Part shown: in pieces, positions 28,386 through 43,643 of the stretch
Position numbering within the stretch: position 1 is the first letter of the stretch
How the letters are laid out: every line of letters starts with the position of its first letter
From: Pseudomonas mangrovi
GTDB taxonomy: Bacteria > Pseudomonadota > Gammaproteobacteria > Pseudomonadales > Pseudomonadaceae
Reading direction: 5' to 3'
DNA length: 64,000 nt
Assembly (NCBI RefSeq): GCF_003052585.1
Contig: NZ_QASN01000020.1
Span: forward strand, 372,001 to 436,000
Notes under the pieces: model-generated
Told to the model about the DNA's origin: nothing
The model's input: only the letters and a program-made list of their open reading frames with translations
Databases searched by the model: none
Made by a program: the position numbers and the translations under genes

Positions 28386-29056
28386 ACACCCCCAATCCGG
28401 AGCGTCTACCGGCCGAGCAGATGCTGCTCGAGCACTATCGCGCTCACGAGACCGGGCAACCGTCTGCCGAGCTGGACGCCATGATTCTTGCGGCAGCGCG
28501 TGAAGCGGTTGCGCCTGCACGTCCTTCGCTGCTGGCGCGCCTGCGCGATCTGTTACGCCGGCCGCAGCGCTTTGCCCTGGCCTTCGGCAGTCTGGCGAGC
28601 ATGGCATTGGTGCTGGGTCTGGTGCTCAAGGGACTGCCGCAGGAGCCGAGCATCGATGATCGCCAGGTAGCACCGGTGCTGCGCGAAGAGCTGGGCGAGT
28701 CGCTGGCTGCGAAAAGGAAACAGGAACTACCACGCACCGCCGTGCCCAGCCCGGCTCCGCTGAATCGGGAAGCGGCACGCATGAGCGCTGCGCCAAGCGT
28801 GGAGGCGCTGGCCGATCAGCCGGCGGCTGCCGAGATCGCTGACGTCGACGCCGGCTACGCACCGCAGAGCATCAGAAAACCCCTGGTGCCGCCGCTGATC
28901 AGTGAGCTGGACGAAGTACTGAGCGAGGTCCTGCAGTTGCGCGAAAAGGGTCTGGACGAGGAAGCGCAGCAACTGCTGCAGGCCCTGCGCGAGGCGCATC
29001 CGCAGCTGGATCTGGATGCGCGACTGGAACAGCTGCAGCATCCCGATGGGCCATGA
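28382..29056 (+). CDS. Probable membrane anti-sigma factor
   Basis: 224 residues. The first ~60 are cytosolic and charged, a single membrane helix follows (about residues 64-83, FALAFGSLASMALVLGLVL), and the rest is periplasmic and Pro/Ala-rich. This topology and the 4-bp overlap with the sigma gene argue for an anti-sigma factor, although no zinc-binding HxxxCxxC motif is present. Its periplasmic part holds ADVDAGYA (residues 153-160), nearly identical to ADVNAGYA in the VWA lipoprotein two genes upstream, which may reflect a shared partner or common ancestry. Confidence 0.7.
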   Translation: MNTPNPERLPAEQMLLEHYRAHETGQPSAELDAMILAAAREAVAPARPSLLARLRDLLRRPQRFALAFGSLASMALVLGLVLKGLPQEPSIDDRQVAPVLREELGESLAAKRKQELPRTAVPSPAPLNREAARMSAAPSVEALADQPAAAEIADVDAGYAPQSIRKPLVPPLISELDEVLSEVLQLREKGLDEEAQQLLQALREAHPQLDLDARLEQLQHPDGP

Positions 29057-29210
29057 GTGACCGCAACAGGCGGCTGCTCGGATACCGCCGTCGGCGCGAT
29101 GTGCGGATTGACCGGGCTGGGCGGACGCTCCGAGAGTCGCCCACCCGCTGCCGAGGCGCGTTTCGCGGCATGCACTGAACAGTGGATACCCACGCAAAAG
29201 GATTGCCTCC

Positions 29211-31679
29211 ATGAGTGCCAGCCACGATTCCACCGATAGCGACGAACCGTTGGGTCGTCTGCTGCTCAGGCTGGCGGGCCATCTGATCCATCTGCTGGCG
29301 CCCATCGTGCTGGTCGCCATGCTGCCGTTGCCCTGGACGCTGGCAGCCATTGCGCTGCTGGTTCTGGCGCAGCTGCTATGCGTGTATCTGGGTGCGCGGC
29401 GTGTCGCTGACGAGGCGGGATTTTTACTGGTCACCGCCATTCTCGGTGCGGCTTTCCCCCTGGCGGCATGGTTTCCCGGTTGGTGGGGCGTGCCGGTGGC
29501 CGCCGTTGCGGTGCTGTTCGGTCTTGCCGCTTGCGCGACCCTGGCCCGCCGTCTGGGCCTTGCAACGATAACGCCTGAACCAGCCAGGGCCGCGGCACAG
29601 CGGGGCGCCAGTGCCTGGGGCGGAGGAGAACCGACGCTGACCCCTGAAGGCGAGCCGATTCGCCTGCTGGCTCGCGGCGAGATCGCCATGGGCGGGCCCA
29701 GCTACTGCGACTATCTGTTCGCCGACGGCGTGCTGCTGCAGGGGCTTGGCGGCTCGGCGCTGTTCTCCAATGACGGCCGCTACTTCGTGGCTCCCATCCC
29801 TTCGCGCCAGCGCTGGGGGCTGCTGGTGCTGGATCGACAGGCGCGCCTGGTCTATCGCTTCGTCGAGATCGACTGTTTCTGGGAGCTGGATGCCTTCGAG
29901 AAAAAACTGCTGGGACGCTGCAGCCCGCTTACCGACGACAAGACCTATGAGCTCGACCTGCGCGCGCTGCTGGCCCAGTCCACGGGAGTGGCACTGCGGG
30001 AGCTGGGCGATCTGTGGCTGGAGCCGGATGACGCCTGGCAGTTGCCGGACGCGCGCGATTATCCCGCCCCCGAAGGGCGTCAGCTGCATGCCGAGCCCTG
30101 GCTGCCGGCGTCGTTGCTGGCGCTGGACGATCCGCTGCAACCGTTGCGCCATCCGCTGCTGCGCCTGGCGCTTGACGGGCAGGACAGCGGCCTGCTGCTG
30201 GATGAGGCTGAAACGCCGGTCTGGGATGCCGGCGGCCTGCGCCTTGCCTGTCGCGCACAGGGTGGGGTGCAGCGTCATGGCGGTTACTGGTGCTGGCAGT
30301 CGCAACGGGGCTGGTGGGAGCTACCCCGGCCCTGGGTCGAGGCAGTCGGCGAGCCGGGTCTGCTGCTGGGCGCCGTCGAGGGGTTTGAGGAGGACGCGCT
30401 GCTGATCACCGCCGAGCTTGCCCTGGGCGAGCTGGATCAATTGCGGTTCGGCTACGGCCAGATGCAGGTGTACAGCCCCATCCAGGTGATCGACGGCCAT
30501 GATGCGCGGGGCCGTGCCCAGCTGCGGGAGCGGGCGCTGCAGCGTCTGCAACTGGTGCTGCCCCTGCAGGCGAGCGCGACGGAGCGCGGCTGTTGCAGGA
30601 TTCGTATCGCCACGCCGGCCGGGCAGCGACTCGAGCTGCGCTGGCTGCGCGACAGTGCCGACGGCCGGCTTGGTGCCTATGCCTGCGAACTGGATGGCAA
30701 GCGCTTGCCTGGTGAATGGCAGCTGAATGTGCGCACCGCGCAAGAGGGGCGCTATCTGGCCTTGCTGGCGTTTGCCGACGCGCCGGCCGCTGCAGGGGAG
30801 GTGGCCGTGCTGGATGTGCCACGGGCGCAGTTCTGGCAACTTGCGCTGAAGACCCCGCTGGGCCGACTGCTCGACTTCAGTGACATGCGGCTCTGTCTGA
30901 GCGAGGTGGTAGGCAGGCTCGACGACACCCTCGAGTCCACGCCGCTGCAGCGTTTCAATCGTCAGTCGCCGGGGCCGGCACGCGCCGCGGCGTTCCTTGC
31001 CGAGACCGAAGGCTCGAGGCTGTGCTATCGCGAGCGGCACCTGCAACTGACGGCCCAGGGGCTGCAGGTGCTGCCGCCCTGGCGTCTGGTCGATCGGCCG
31101 CAGGCGGCCAATGCCGAGGGTGATTTCGTCCTGCCCAGCCCGCCCGGCGACGATGCGGCCTGGCTGTTCGGTGCGCAAAGCGAGTATCGCGACAGCTACC
31201 CGCGTGAGCGGCACCCGCGTCAGGGCGGCTGTCTGCTGACGGCGTCCGGCGTCGCGCTGGCGGATCTGACGCCAGCGCTGGTCTGGTCGGCGGACGGGCG
31301 CTATCTGGTGGTGACCCGCCTGCGGGAGAGCGATGACTGGCATGACTTTGCGCCGCGGCGCATGCAGTGGGTGCCCTATCTGCTCGATGTCCGGGCCCGT
31401 TGCCTGTACGGTCCGGGGCCGGGTCTGGGCTGCATGCCGCTGTTCGAAGGCCTGGCGGGTGGTCGTCTGTCGCTGAGGGTATTCGACAGCGACTGGCAGG
31501 TGGATGAGGAAGCCGGCGCAGCCTGCGTGCTGGCGCTGGAGACAATGCTGGGCTGGCCTGTGCAAACACTCGGCGCCTGCGGCCGTCTCTGGCTCGAAAC
31601 AGACGAACGGGCTCGCGCCGGACAATGGCTGCGCCTGGACGATGATCATCTGGATACATGGAGAGCGAAATGGACATGA
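29211..31679 (+). CDS. Large membrane-anchored protein of unknown function
   Basis: 822 residues. Two hydrophobic hairpins in the first ~120 residues (LLAPIVLVAMLPLPWTLAAI and FLLVTAILGAAFPLAAWFPG) indicate about four membrane spans; the remaining ~700 residues are soluble, Trp- and Leu-rich, with repeated short strands such as FSNDGRYFVAPI and VWSADGRYLVVT that resemble beta-propeller blades. I do not recognise a named family. AAAAGGATTG precedes the ATG. It overlaps a small membrane protein downstream. The ~150 bp before it carry nothing I can identify. Confidence 0.75.
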   Translation: MSASHDSTDSDEPLGRLLLRLAGHLIHLLAPIVLVAMLPLPWTLAAIALLVLAQLLCVYLGARRVADEAGFLLVTAILGAAFPLAAWFPGWWGVPVAAVAVLFGLAACATLARRLGLATITPEPARAAAQRGASAWGGGEPTLTPEGEPIRLLARGEIAMGGPSYCDYLFADGVLLQGLGGSALFSNDGRYFVAPIPSRQRWGLLVLDRQARLVYRFVEIDCFWELDAFEKKLLGRCSPLTDDKTYELDLRALLAQSTGVALRELGDLWLEPDDAWQLPDARDYPAPEGRQLHAEPWLPASLLALDDPLQPLRHPLLRLALDGQDSGLLLDEAETPVWDAGGLRLACRAQGGVQRHGGYWCWQSQRGWWELPRPWVEAVGEPGLLLGAVEGFEEDALLITAELALGELDQLRFGYGQMQVYSPIQVIDGHDARGRAQLRERALQRLQLVLPLQASATERGCCRIRIATPAGQRLELRWLRDSADGRLGAYACELDGKRLPGEWQLNVRTAQEGRYLALLAFADAPAAAGEVAVLDVPRAQFWQLALKTPLGRLLDFSDMRLCLSEVVGRLDDTLESTPLQRFNRQSPGPARAAAFLAETEGSRLCYRERHLQLTAQGLQVLPPWRLVDRPQAANAEGDFVLPSPPGDDAAWLFGAQSEYRDSYPRERHPRQGGCLLTASGVALADLTPALVWSADGRYLVVTRLRESDDWHDFAPRRMQWVPYLLDVRARCLYGPGPGLGCMPLFEGLAGGRLSLRVFDSDWQVDEEAGAACVLALETMLGWPVQTLGACGRLWLETDERARAGQWLRLDDDHLDTWRAKWT

Positions 31680-31999
31680 TGCAGCCGGCGTTACTGGCGG
31701 GACTTGGCACGATGCTGCTAATGCTGACCTGGGTCGGCGGGATCATTCTTGCGGCGGTCAAGTGGCGCAGCTGTCCGCGTGCGGCTGCGATCACCCTGAC
31801 CTGCGCGCTGACGCTGCTGCTGTGGCAGATACTGAGCTTCCTGCTGACCCAGGGTATGTCGCGCTGGTTCGAGGATTCCACGTCGATGCTGGTCGGATTC
31901 CAGTTGGTCAATCTGCTCGGTTGTGTGGTTCATGCCGCGGTCTATGTGGGGTTGGGGTACGCGATCTTCGCCGGACGCGATGAACGTTCCGTCGGTTGA
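31670..31999 (+). CDS. Small integral membrane protein of unknown function
   Basis: 109 residues with three hydrophobic segments (around residues 5-27, 37-57 and 74-98). The ATG at 31670 was chosen because GGAGA lies at the right spacing; an ATG 12 bp upstream is in frame. It overlaps the stop of the 822-residue gene, so they are co-translated and may form one membrane complex. No family recognised. Confidence 0.7.
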   Translation: MDMMQPALLAGLGTMLLMLTWVGGIILAAVKWRSCPRAAAITLTCALTLLLWQILSFLLTQGMSRWFEDSTSMLVGFQLVNLLGCVVHAAVYVGLGYAIFAGRDERSVG

Positions 32000-32102
32000 T
32001 GGCCCAGACGATTTGCAAATGCTCCGCCGGCGGACCAGCATTTTGGCTGCTATCCGATATCCGGCGCTGCCGTCAGGCCGCGCCGCAGCCTGGGAATGAT
32101 CG

Positions 32103-32588
32103 ATGACTCACCTGCGAATCCTGGCCCTGGCGCTGGTCCTGAGCGGTTGCGAGGAGACTGCCGCGCCACCACAGGCCGCACCGGAACCAGCAGAACCCGC
32201 GCCAACGCCCACTACTCAGGAGGTAGAAGAGGCGCCAGCTCCTCCGGAGAGCTCGCCGCCGGCCAGGAAACCACCGGCGTCGCGTATCGCCGCCCCGGTG
32301 GTACCGAGCAGCCCGCCGACCGTGGCGGTTGTGCCCGGCAGCAAGGGACGCACGCAGACGCCGCCAGCGGAAGACGAAACAGAGCTGCGCCCCCTCGATC
32401 TGAGTCTGCCCGAAGAGCTGCTGGAGGCGGTCGAGCCGGGCGAGTCATTGCAGTTGGAGCCGGTGCTGCCGTCGCTCTTCGGACACGACATCAAGCGCGA
32501 CTACCGCCTCAATGGCCGGTTGATCGAAAGCGACGACGGCGAGCACCTGGTCGAAGGTGCCGAACTGCGTCTGGAGATTCGTCGCTAG
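32103..32588 (+). CDS. Proline-rich lipoprotein of unknown function
   Basis: 161 residues. The signal ends in LSGC (about C16), then comes a disordered Pro/Ala/Glu-rich stretch to about residue 95, then a compact acidic C-terminal region (LPEELLEAVEPGESLQLEP). It probably reaches from the membrane across the periplasm. Same strand as the two membrane genes before it, 103 bp away; a joint function is speculative. Confidence 0.7.
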   Translation: MTHLRILALALVLSGCEETAAPPQAAPEPAEPAPTPTTQEVEEAPAPPESSPPARKPPASRIAAPVVPSSPPTVAVVPGSKGRTQTPPAEDETELRPLDLSLPEELLEAVEPGESLQLEPVLPSLFGHDIKRDYRLNGRLIESDDGEHLVEGAELRLEIRR

Positions 32589-32601
32589 GCCGCGTCGGCG
32601 C

Positions 32602-32629
32602 TTGGCGAGGGGTGGCCCTGTGCTACACT
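32602..32629 (+). promoter_or_regulatory. Probable sigma70 promoter for the GntR-smc unit
   Basis: TTGGCG (32602-32607), a 16-base spacer and TACACT (32624-32629), 38 bp ahead of the GntR start codon. Both hexamers are close to consensus, and the region lies directly after the preceding gene's stop. Confidence 0.5.
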
Positions 32630-32666
32630 CTCGCGCCTCTTCGTGCGCCGAATTCCAAGGAAAATC

Positions 32667-33326
32667 ATGACCTTCAGGGCCTCCGAAAGCCTCGCCGGAC
32701 AGATCGCCGGGCATCTTGCCGAGCGCATCATCCGTGGTGAGCTGAAGGCCGGCGAGCGCATTCAGGAGATCAAGGTCACCCAGAGCCTTAAGGTCAGCCG
32801 CGGCTCGGTGCGCGAGGCGCTGCTGATCCTCGAGCGGCGTCATCTGGTCGAGATATTGCCGCGTCGTGGCGCCCAGGTTGCAGCGCTCGATCCGCACAAG
32901 GTGCGCAGCCTCTATGACCTGATGATCCAGCTGTACATCCTGATGGCCCATGCAGTGGCGGACCGCTGGAGCAGCGCAGAGGACCTGCAGCCGATGCGCG
33001 AGATCCAGCGCGGTCTGCGCGAGAGCTGTGCGGCAGACGATGTCGACGCCTTCGTCGAACACAGCTTCAATGCCCTGCGCGCGGGCTACCCGTTCGCCGC
33101 CAACCCCTATCTGCAGGAAACCATCGAGAACCTGCGCCCGGCCATCGCCCGTACCTATCACCTGGCGCTGGAACAGCGGCGTAGCCAGATGAGTCTGTTC
33201 CTCGACGGCATGGTGACGCTGCTCGATGCCATCGAGGCGCGCGACAAACCACGGATCGCCGCCATCCTCGACAGCTATTGCCAACAGAACTGTCAGCTGG
33301 CGCTGGCTGCCCTGCAATCCCACTAG
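32667..33326 (+). CDS. GntR-family (FadR/FCD-type) transcriptional regulator
   Basis: 219 residues: an N-terminal winged helix-turn-helix (AERIIRGELKAGERI, SLKVSRGSVREALLIL) and a C-terminal all-helical FCD effector domain. AAGGAAAA precedes the ATG at 32667. It is 16 bp upstream of smc, an order also known in P. aeruginosa, so it may be cotranscribed with smc although its target is unknown. Confidence 0.92.
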   Translation: MTFRASESLAGQIAGHLAERIIRGELKAGERIQEIKVTQSLKVSRGSVREALLILERRHLVEILPRRGAQVAALDPHKVRSLYDLMIQLYILMAHAVADRWSSAEDLQPMREIQRGLRESCAADDVDAFVEHSFNALRAGYPFAANPYLQETIENLRPAIARTYHLALEQRRSQMSLFLDGMVTLLDAIEARDKPRIAAILDSYCQQNCQLALAALQSH

Positions 33327-33342
33327 CGACAGGAAGCGCTGC

Positions 33343-36831
<3,489 letters not shown>

Positions 36832-36990
36832 TACGACGAACGGTGTAAAGTTGCCTTTCGTCGTGCTAGGTTAGGCCCAATTTTTTAGCTGCCCCGGCGT
36901 GTTTCCTCCGTCCATGGGCATTTCGCAAGAATTTCACGGCTCTGGGCTTGTCCATTGCCGGTCATCTATTCAAGGGGTCACAGGAATTTC

Positions 36991-37812
36991 ATGGATATCG
37001 GTCTGCGCGATTGGCTCATTGTCATCGGCATCATCGTCATCGTCGGCATTCTGTTTCACGGCTGGATGAGCATGCGCGGTGGCAAGGGCAAGCTGAAGTT
37101 CAAGCTCGACCGCAGCTTCTCCAATCTGCCGGACGACGACGGCGATCCCGATCTGCTCGGCCCGGCCAGGGTGGTGGAGCGCCACCAGGAGCCGGCGCTG
37201 GATGAAGATGACCTGCCTTCCATGAGTGCTCGCGAGCTGAATCGCCGGCGTGGCGGCGAGCCGCAGCAGGGTGATCTCAACCTGGGCGCCGACGAGCCTG
37301 TGCCGACCCTGCTCAATCCCGTCGATGAGGGTGAAGCGGAGGTCGGCGAAAGCCAGGCCGCGCAAGCCGAACAGCTGCCGGTCGAGGAAGTCCTGGTGAT
37401 CAACGTGATCGCCCGCGGAGAAGGCGGCTTCAAGGGTTCCGCGCTGCTGCAGAACATCCTCGAAAGCGGTCTGCGTTTTGGCGAGATGGACATCTTCCAC
37501 CGCCACGAGAGCATGGCCGGCAACGGCGAGATCCTTTTCTCCATGGCCAATGGCGTCAAGCCGGGCACCTTCGACCTGGACGACATCGAGCACTTCAGCA
37601 CCCGCGCGGTGAGCTTCTTCCTCGGCATGCCGGGGCCACGCCATCCCAAGCAGGCCTTCGATCTGATGATCGCCGCCGCGCGCAAGCTCTCCCACGAGCT
37701 GGACGGCGAACTCAAGGACGACCAGCGCAGCGTGATGACCGCGCAGACCATCGAACACTATCGCCAGCGCATCGCCGAGTTCGAGCGTCGGCAACTGACC
37801 CATAAACGCTAG
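36991..37812 (+). CDS. zipA: Cell division protein ZipA
   Basis: 273 residues. An N-terminal membrane anchor ([18 protein letters not shown], residues ~7-24) is followed by a variable charged linker and the C-terminal FtsZ-binding ZipA domain ([19 protein letters not shown] through [17 protein letters not shown]). It tethers FtsZ to the membrane at the septum. CACAGGA lies upstream of the ATG. It sits between smc and ligA, as in P. aeruginosa. Confidence 0.96.
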   Translation: MDIGLRDWLIVIGIIVIVGILFHGWMSMRGGKGKLKFKLDRSFSNLPDDDGDPDLLGPARVVERHQEPALDEDDLPSMSARELNRRRGGEPQQGDLNLGADEPVPTLLNPVDEGEAEVGESQAAQAEQLPVEEVLVINVIARGEGGFKGSALLQNILESGLRFGEMDIFHRHESMAGNGEILFSMANGVKPGTFDLDDIEHFSTRAVSFFLGMPGPRHPKQAFDLMIAAARKLSHELDGELKDDQRSVMTAQTIEHYRQRIAEFERRQLTHKR

Positions 37813-37815
37813 AAC

Positions 37816-40284
<2,469 letters not shown>

Positions 40285-40290
40285 GCGAAG

Positions 40291-40315
40291 GTGGCGCCGG
40301 CTGGACAGGCGCCAC
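40291..40315. terminator. Hairpin between convergent ligA and HU-like genes
   Basis: GTGGCGCC (40291-40298) and GGCGCCAC (40308-40315) form an 8-bp perfect GC-rich stem with a 9-base loop, placed between the two convergent stops. Neither side has a T-run, so termination would be weak or Rho-assisted. Confidence 0.4.
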
Positions 40316-40326
40316 GGTGGTGATGA

Positions 40327-40599
40327 TCAGTTGAGGCTGTCGCTCAGGGCCTTGGCGGGAACGAACTTGACCACCTTCTTGGCGGCGATCTGGATGCTCT
40401 TGCCGGTCTGCGGATTGCGGCCGGTGCGCGCCGGGCGGTCGCCGACCTTGAGCTTGCCGATGCCCGGCAGAGTCAGTTCGCTACCGTTCTCGAGGGTGTC
40501 GGCAACCACTTCGCTCAATTGGTCGAGTACAGCGCGGACCTTGGCCTTGGGCAGGTCGACGGCATCGGCGATATCGGAAATCAGCTGGTCTTTGGTCAT
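40327..40599 (-). CDS. HU-family DNA-binding protein
   Basis: 90 residues, histone-like HU fold: MTKDQLISDIADAVDLPKAK at the start and the DNA-arm motif GRNPQTGKSIQI. It differs from HupB and IHF by its acidic first helix and a KFVPAKAL C-terminus. The ATG ending at 40599 matches the family start; 26 extra in-frame codons upstream do not. It is 87 bp downstream of a membrane-protein gene on the same strand. Confidence 0.93.
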   Translation of the reverse strand: MTKDQLISDIADAVDLPKAKVRAVLDQLSEVVADTLENGSELTLPGIGKLKVGDRPARTGRNPQTGKSIQIAAKKVVKFVPAKALSDSLN

Positions 40600-40686
40600 C
40601 GGGTGAAACTCCCTTGCTGCTCGTGTTGGATGAAGTGCCAGGCTGTGGCGGGGAAACGGGCCCATGCACGCTAGCACAAGATCGGC

Positions 40687-41232
40687 TCAGCGAAGTGCGA
40701 CACCCAGACACAGGCTCAACTGTCTGCCGCTGTGCGGATCGAAACGGCAGGGCGGCAGCGCTGGCGACTGCAGCCAGAGCAGCCAGGCACAGTACCCGCC
40801 GATGAACAGCAGAACTACCGCCGCGATCCAGGCAGCTCGCCCGCTGCGCAAAGGTGCTGCAGGCAGCAGCCAGAGTGCGGTGATCGCGCAGACGGCCAGT
40901 AGCGCGACGGTCAGCCCGCCATCACTGACGAGCAATGCTGGCAGGTCCCGGTGCAGCATGACCGTTCGTATCGCCAGCGTACCCAGCACCAGCGTCGTCA
41001 GCAGGCGCGCCGGTCCCAGGCGCAACCAGCCGGCGAGCAGCAACAGCGCGCAGCACAGCAGCGGCAGGAACACTGAAAGTCCGCTCGCCCAGCCGCCGAG
41101 CAGCGTGCCGCTGGTGGTGGGGGCGAAGCCGCTGGACAATGCCAGCAGGCAAAGTGGCAACAGCCCGAGCAGGCAGAGCAGATGCCAGGCCAGGGGCATG
41201 TCGGAGCGGTGCAGGCGGTAAAGCGCGAACAT
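40687..41232 (-). CDS. Hydrophobic multi-spanning membrane protein of unknown function
   Basis: 181 residues with about five hydrophobic helices (for example WHLLCLLGLLPLCLLAL and LTVALLAVCAITALWLLPA) and short loops. No transporter or enzyme motif is visible. A CAGGGA Shine-Dalgarno lies eight bases upstream of the chosen ATG. The frame stays open for another ~250 codons upstream, but that part is antisense to the neighbouring lipoprotein gene. Confidence 0.72.
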   Translation of the reverse strand: MFALYRLHRSDMPLAWHLLCLLGLLPLCLLALSSGFAPTTSGTLLGGWASGLSVFLPLLCCALLLLAGWLRLGPARLLTTLVLGTLAIRTVMLHRDLPALLVSDGGLTVALLAVCAITALWLLPAAPLRSGRAAWIAAVVLLFIGGYCAWLLWLQSPALPPCRFDPHSGRQLSLCLGVALR

Positions 41233-41388
41233 GCGCACATTCCCTGTGAAAAAGCCCGGAAAGCCTAACAGGATGTGTCTGGCGCGGCCATTTCGGCGAT
41301 GCGGAACGAGCGTCTTTGTTAGACTCCCGCGCTTTGCCGCAGGGGCCTGCAGTGCCGTTGCCTCGGATAAATCATCACAGGGACTCTC

Positions 41389-43632
41389 GTGAAGCTGCTC
41401 AGCCCCGCTCTTTTCTGCTCGTTTCTCTTCCTGTCCGCCTGCGGCAGCGACGAGGTGTCTTTCCGCCCGGACAAGGGCGACAGCCGCCAGTACCAGCTCT
41501 ACACCAAGAGTCAAATGAGCCTGGAGGCGGGCGGGACTCGACAGAGCAGAACGGATCTCGGGTCGCTGCTGGTGACCTACGAGATCGAGGAAGTCCGGCC
41601 TCATCTGCGCATGCTGGTGCGCGCGGATTATCTGCAGCTGAAAATGCCTGGCCGCACCATCTCCAGCAGCGACCGGGATGAGTCCGACCCGCAGTTCAGG
41701 GAGCTGATGGCGGAGGGCATCGAGTTCGACATCGACCTCGACAGCGGCGCGCTGCTGGACATCCGAGGTCGCCATCGCGAGCACTGGGACGCGCTGATCA
41801 AGGAGGGCGGCGAGCGCTTCGTCAGCGAGATGCGCAAGCAACTTAATACGCCGGCGCTGCTGGAGCGAATCCCTGCCAAGGTGGGCGCTGAACTCAAGCT
41901 GAGTAGTTTCCAGGGCAGCGAAGATCTGCTGTTGCGGGTTGAAGAGGTGAGCGACGAAGAAGTCCTCGCCAGCATTCAGCTCGATGGCGAGCAAGCCCGT
42001 GCTTACGGCTATCTGCGTCTGGAGCGCAACAGCGGCTGGCTGCGGCGCCTGGCGATGGTGGCCGAGCAGCCGTTCGATGAGTACGGCTTTCGTGGAACCA
42101 CACGTACGCAGTTTCTGATGCTGCCCGCCGAGCAGGGCGTGCCTCTGTCTTCGCTGGACGTCTATGGCTGGGACGAGCCGGACGCAGAAGGGTTCATCTT
42201 TCCCGCCTGGGAGGAGCAGTCCGCGGAGCTACCGGCTGAGCCGGCCAGCGAAGCGCAGGTGTTCCCTAGTGATGTCGGCAGCATCGAGTATTACGAGAAC
42301 GTTCGGCTCGAGTATCTGCATGCGCTGGACAAGACCGCCGGACATCTGGAATTTCGTCGGCTGCAGGCGCTGGATGACCAGGGCGAGCCACTCGATCTGC
42401 AGTTGTTCGGGGCCACCTGGGGGATGACCCGGAGTTCCCGGCCGGGCGAGGGCGCGCGCACCATGGCGGTCTACCTGCCGCTTGGCTGGCAGGATACCCA
42501 GGAGAAGCTGGAGGCGTTGCAGCAGATTCGCCTGCAGGCGGACTATTTCCCCTACCTGCCCGAGCGCCTGGAACTGCCGGTGGACCCGCAGCGGTCCAGC
42601 AGGCTGGAACTCGATGGCGCCGGTATCGAGCTGAGCCCGACCGGCAATCCGGGCGAGTTCATTCTCTCGTTCAGTGCTTCCGAAAAGGCATTCTTCAGCA
42701 TGGCGGTCGAAGGGCTCACCGGGGCCCAGGGCTGGCTGCATGTCGAATCGCCGCCAGCGGACTGGCTGACACTGGATGATGCGCGGTTGTTGCGTTCGGT
42801 CGCCGCTGAAAGTGGCGGCTGGCGCTACCGGGTGAAGTTCGCAGACGATGTCCCCAAGGTGTTGGGTGTGCATCTGCTGCGACGCCAGGCCGAGGCACAA
42901 TTCAGTCGCGAACTGCAGTTCCTTTCGGGCGAGGCGCAGTATGACCGGCTGGATCTTGCGCCACAGGCAAGCTACTACCTGCACGCGGACCCGAGCGAGC
43001 AGATACAGCCGGTGGCCGCACCTTTCGATCTGCAGACGCTGGCGCTGGAAGACGCCGAGCTCAATCGGTTGCGTCTGACGCTGACGACGGAGCAGGCCGC
43101 CCTTTGTCAGTTGCAGGTACTGGATGCGCCGAGCGAGGCGGGGCATGCGTTGACCTTTCTGCAGGCGCCGGCAGAAAGGGATTACAGCGGCGGTCTGCAG
43201 TTGCCGGCCACCCAGCAGTGGCAGCTGCGTACCGATGATGGCGTGCGTCAGTATTTCTACGGCATCGAGCTGCGCGCACAGCTGCGCTGTAGCGGTCGTG
43301 CCAGCTGGAACGAGGTCGAGTTCGAACTCGGCGAGCGCCCCTGGCTGATCGACCCGCGACGCCTGCCCGGCTACGTCGACGAGCCGGGGCAGCGCGCCGC
43401 GAGCTTCCTGAGTCGCTACCGCTTCGTCGACGAGAGCGGCAGGGCTCTGACGTTGTTGCCGGCGACCTCGCAGCAGCAGGGCCTGGATGTCGGCATCGCA
43501 GCCTTGAGTGAATACCTGACCGAGGAAGGTCTGCTGCGCCTGGCGGGTACGCCGGTGCGCGTGGAGCAGTTGCGCAGCGACGGCGAGCCCCTCGAGAAAA
43601 CCTGGACCACACGACTGGCACCGCTGCCATGA
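41389..43632 (+). CDS. Large lipoprotein of unknown function
   Basis: 747 residues with a lipoprotein signal ending in LSAC (about C18). The mature protein is rich in short strands and acidic residues with no motif I recognise; the C-terminal half repeats sequences such as YRLDLAPQASYYLH and looks like stacked beta-sandwich domains. The GTG at 41389 is the only start before the signal peptide. It overlaps the next gene's frame, so the two probably act together in the envelope. Confidence 0.75.
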   Translation: MKLLSPALFCSFLFLSACGSDEVSFRPDKGDSRQYQLYTKSQMSLEAGGTRQSRTDLGSLLVTYEIEEVRPHLRMLVRADYLQLKMPGRTISSSDRDESDPQFRELMAEGIEFDIDLDSGALLDIRGRHREHWDALIKEGGERFVSEMRKQLNTPALLERIPAKVGAELKLSSFQGSEDLLLRVEEVSDEEVLASIQLDGEQARAYGYLRLERNSGWLRRLAMVAEQPFDEYGFRGTTRTQFLMLPAEQGVPLSSLDVYGWDEPDAEGFIFPAWEEQSAELPAEPASEAQVFPSDVGSIEYYENVRLEYLHALDKTAGHLEFRRLQALDDQGEPLDLQLFGATWGMTRSSRPGEGARTMAVYLPLGWQDTQEKLEALQQIRLQADYFPYLPERLELPVDPQRSSRLELDGAGIELSPTGNPGEFILSFSASEKAFFSMAVEGLTGAQGWLHVESPPADWLTLDDARLLRSVAAESGGWRYRVKFADDVPKVLGVHLLRRQAEAQFSRELQFLSGEAQYDRLDLAPQASYYLHADPSEQIQPVAAPFDLQTLALEDAELNRLRLTLTTEQAALCQLQVLDAPSEAGHALTFLQAPAERDYSGGLQLPATQQWQLRTDDGVRQYFYGIELRAQLRCSGRASWNEVEFELGERPWLIDPRRLPGYVDEPGQRAASFLSRYRFVDESGRALTLLPATSQQQGLDVGIAALSEYLTEEGLLRLAGTPVRVEQLRSDGEPLEKTWTTRLAPLP

Positions 43633-43643
43633 GGAGCGTCGGC

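Noticed and set aside
29057..29239. A 60-codon frame with GTG start between the anti-sigma gene and the 822-residue gene
   Set aside because: No ribosome binding site or coding character, and it overlaps the real start at 29211.
36833..36864. Terminator after smc (ACGACGAA with TTCGTCGT)
   Set aside because: 8-bp stem with a 16-base loop and no T-run; too weak to call.
41233..41994. N-terminal extension of the 181-residue membrane protein
   Set aside because: It overlaps the lipoprotein gene at 41389 on the opposite strand and lacks membrane-protein character.
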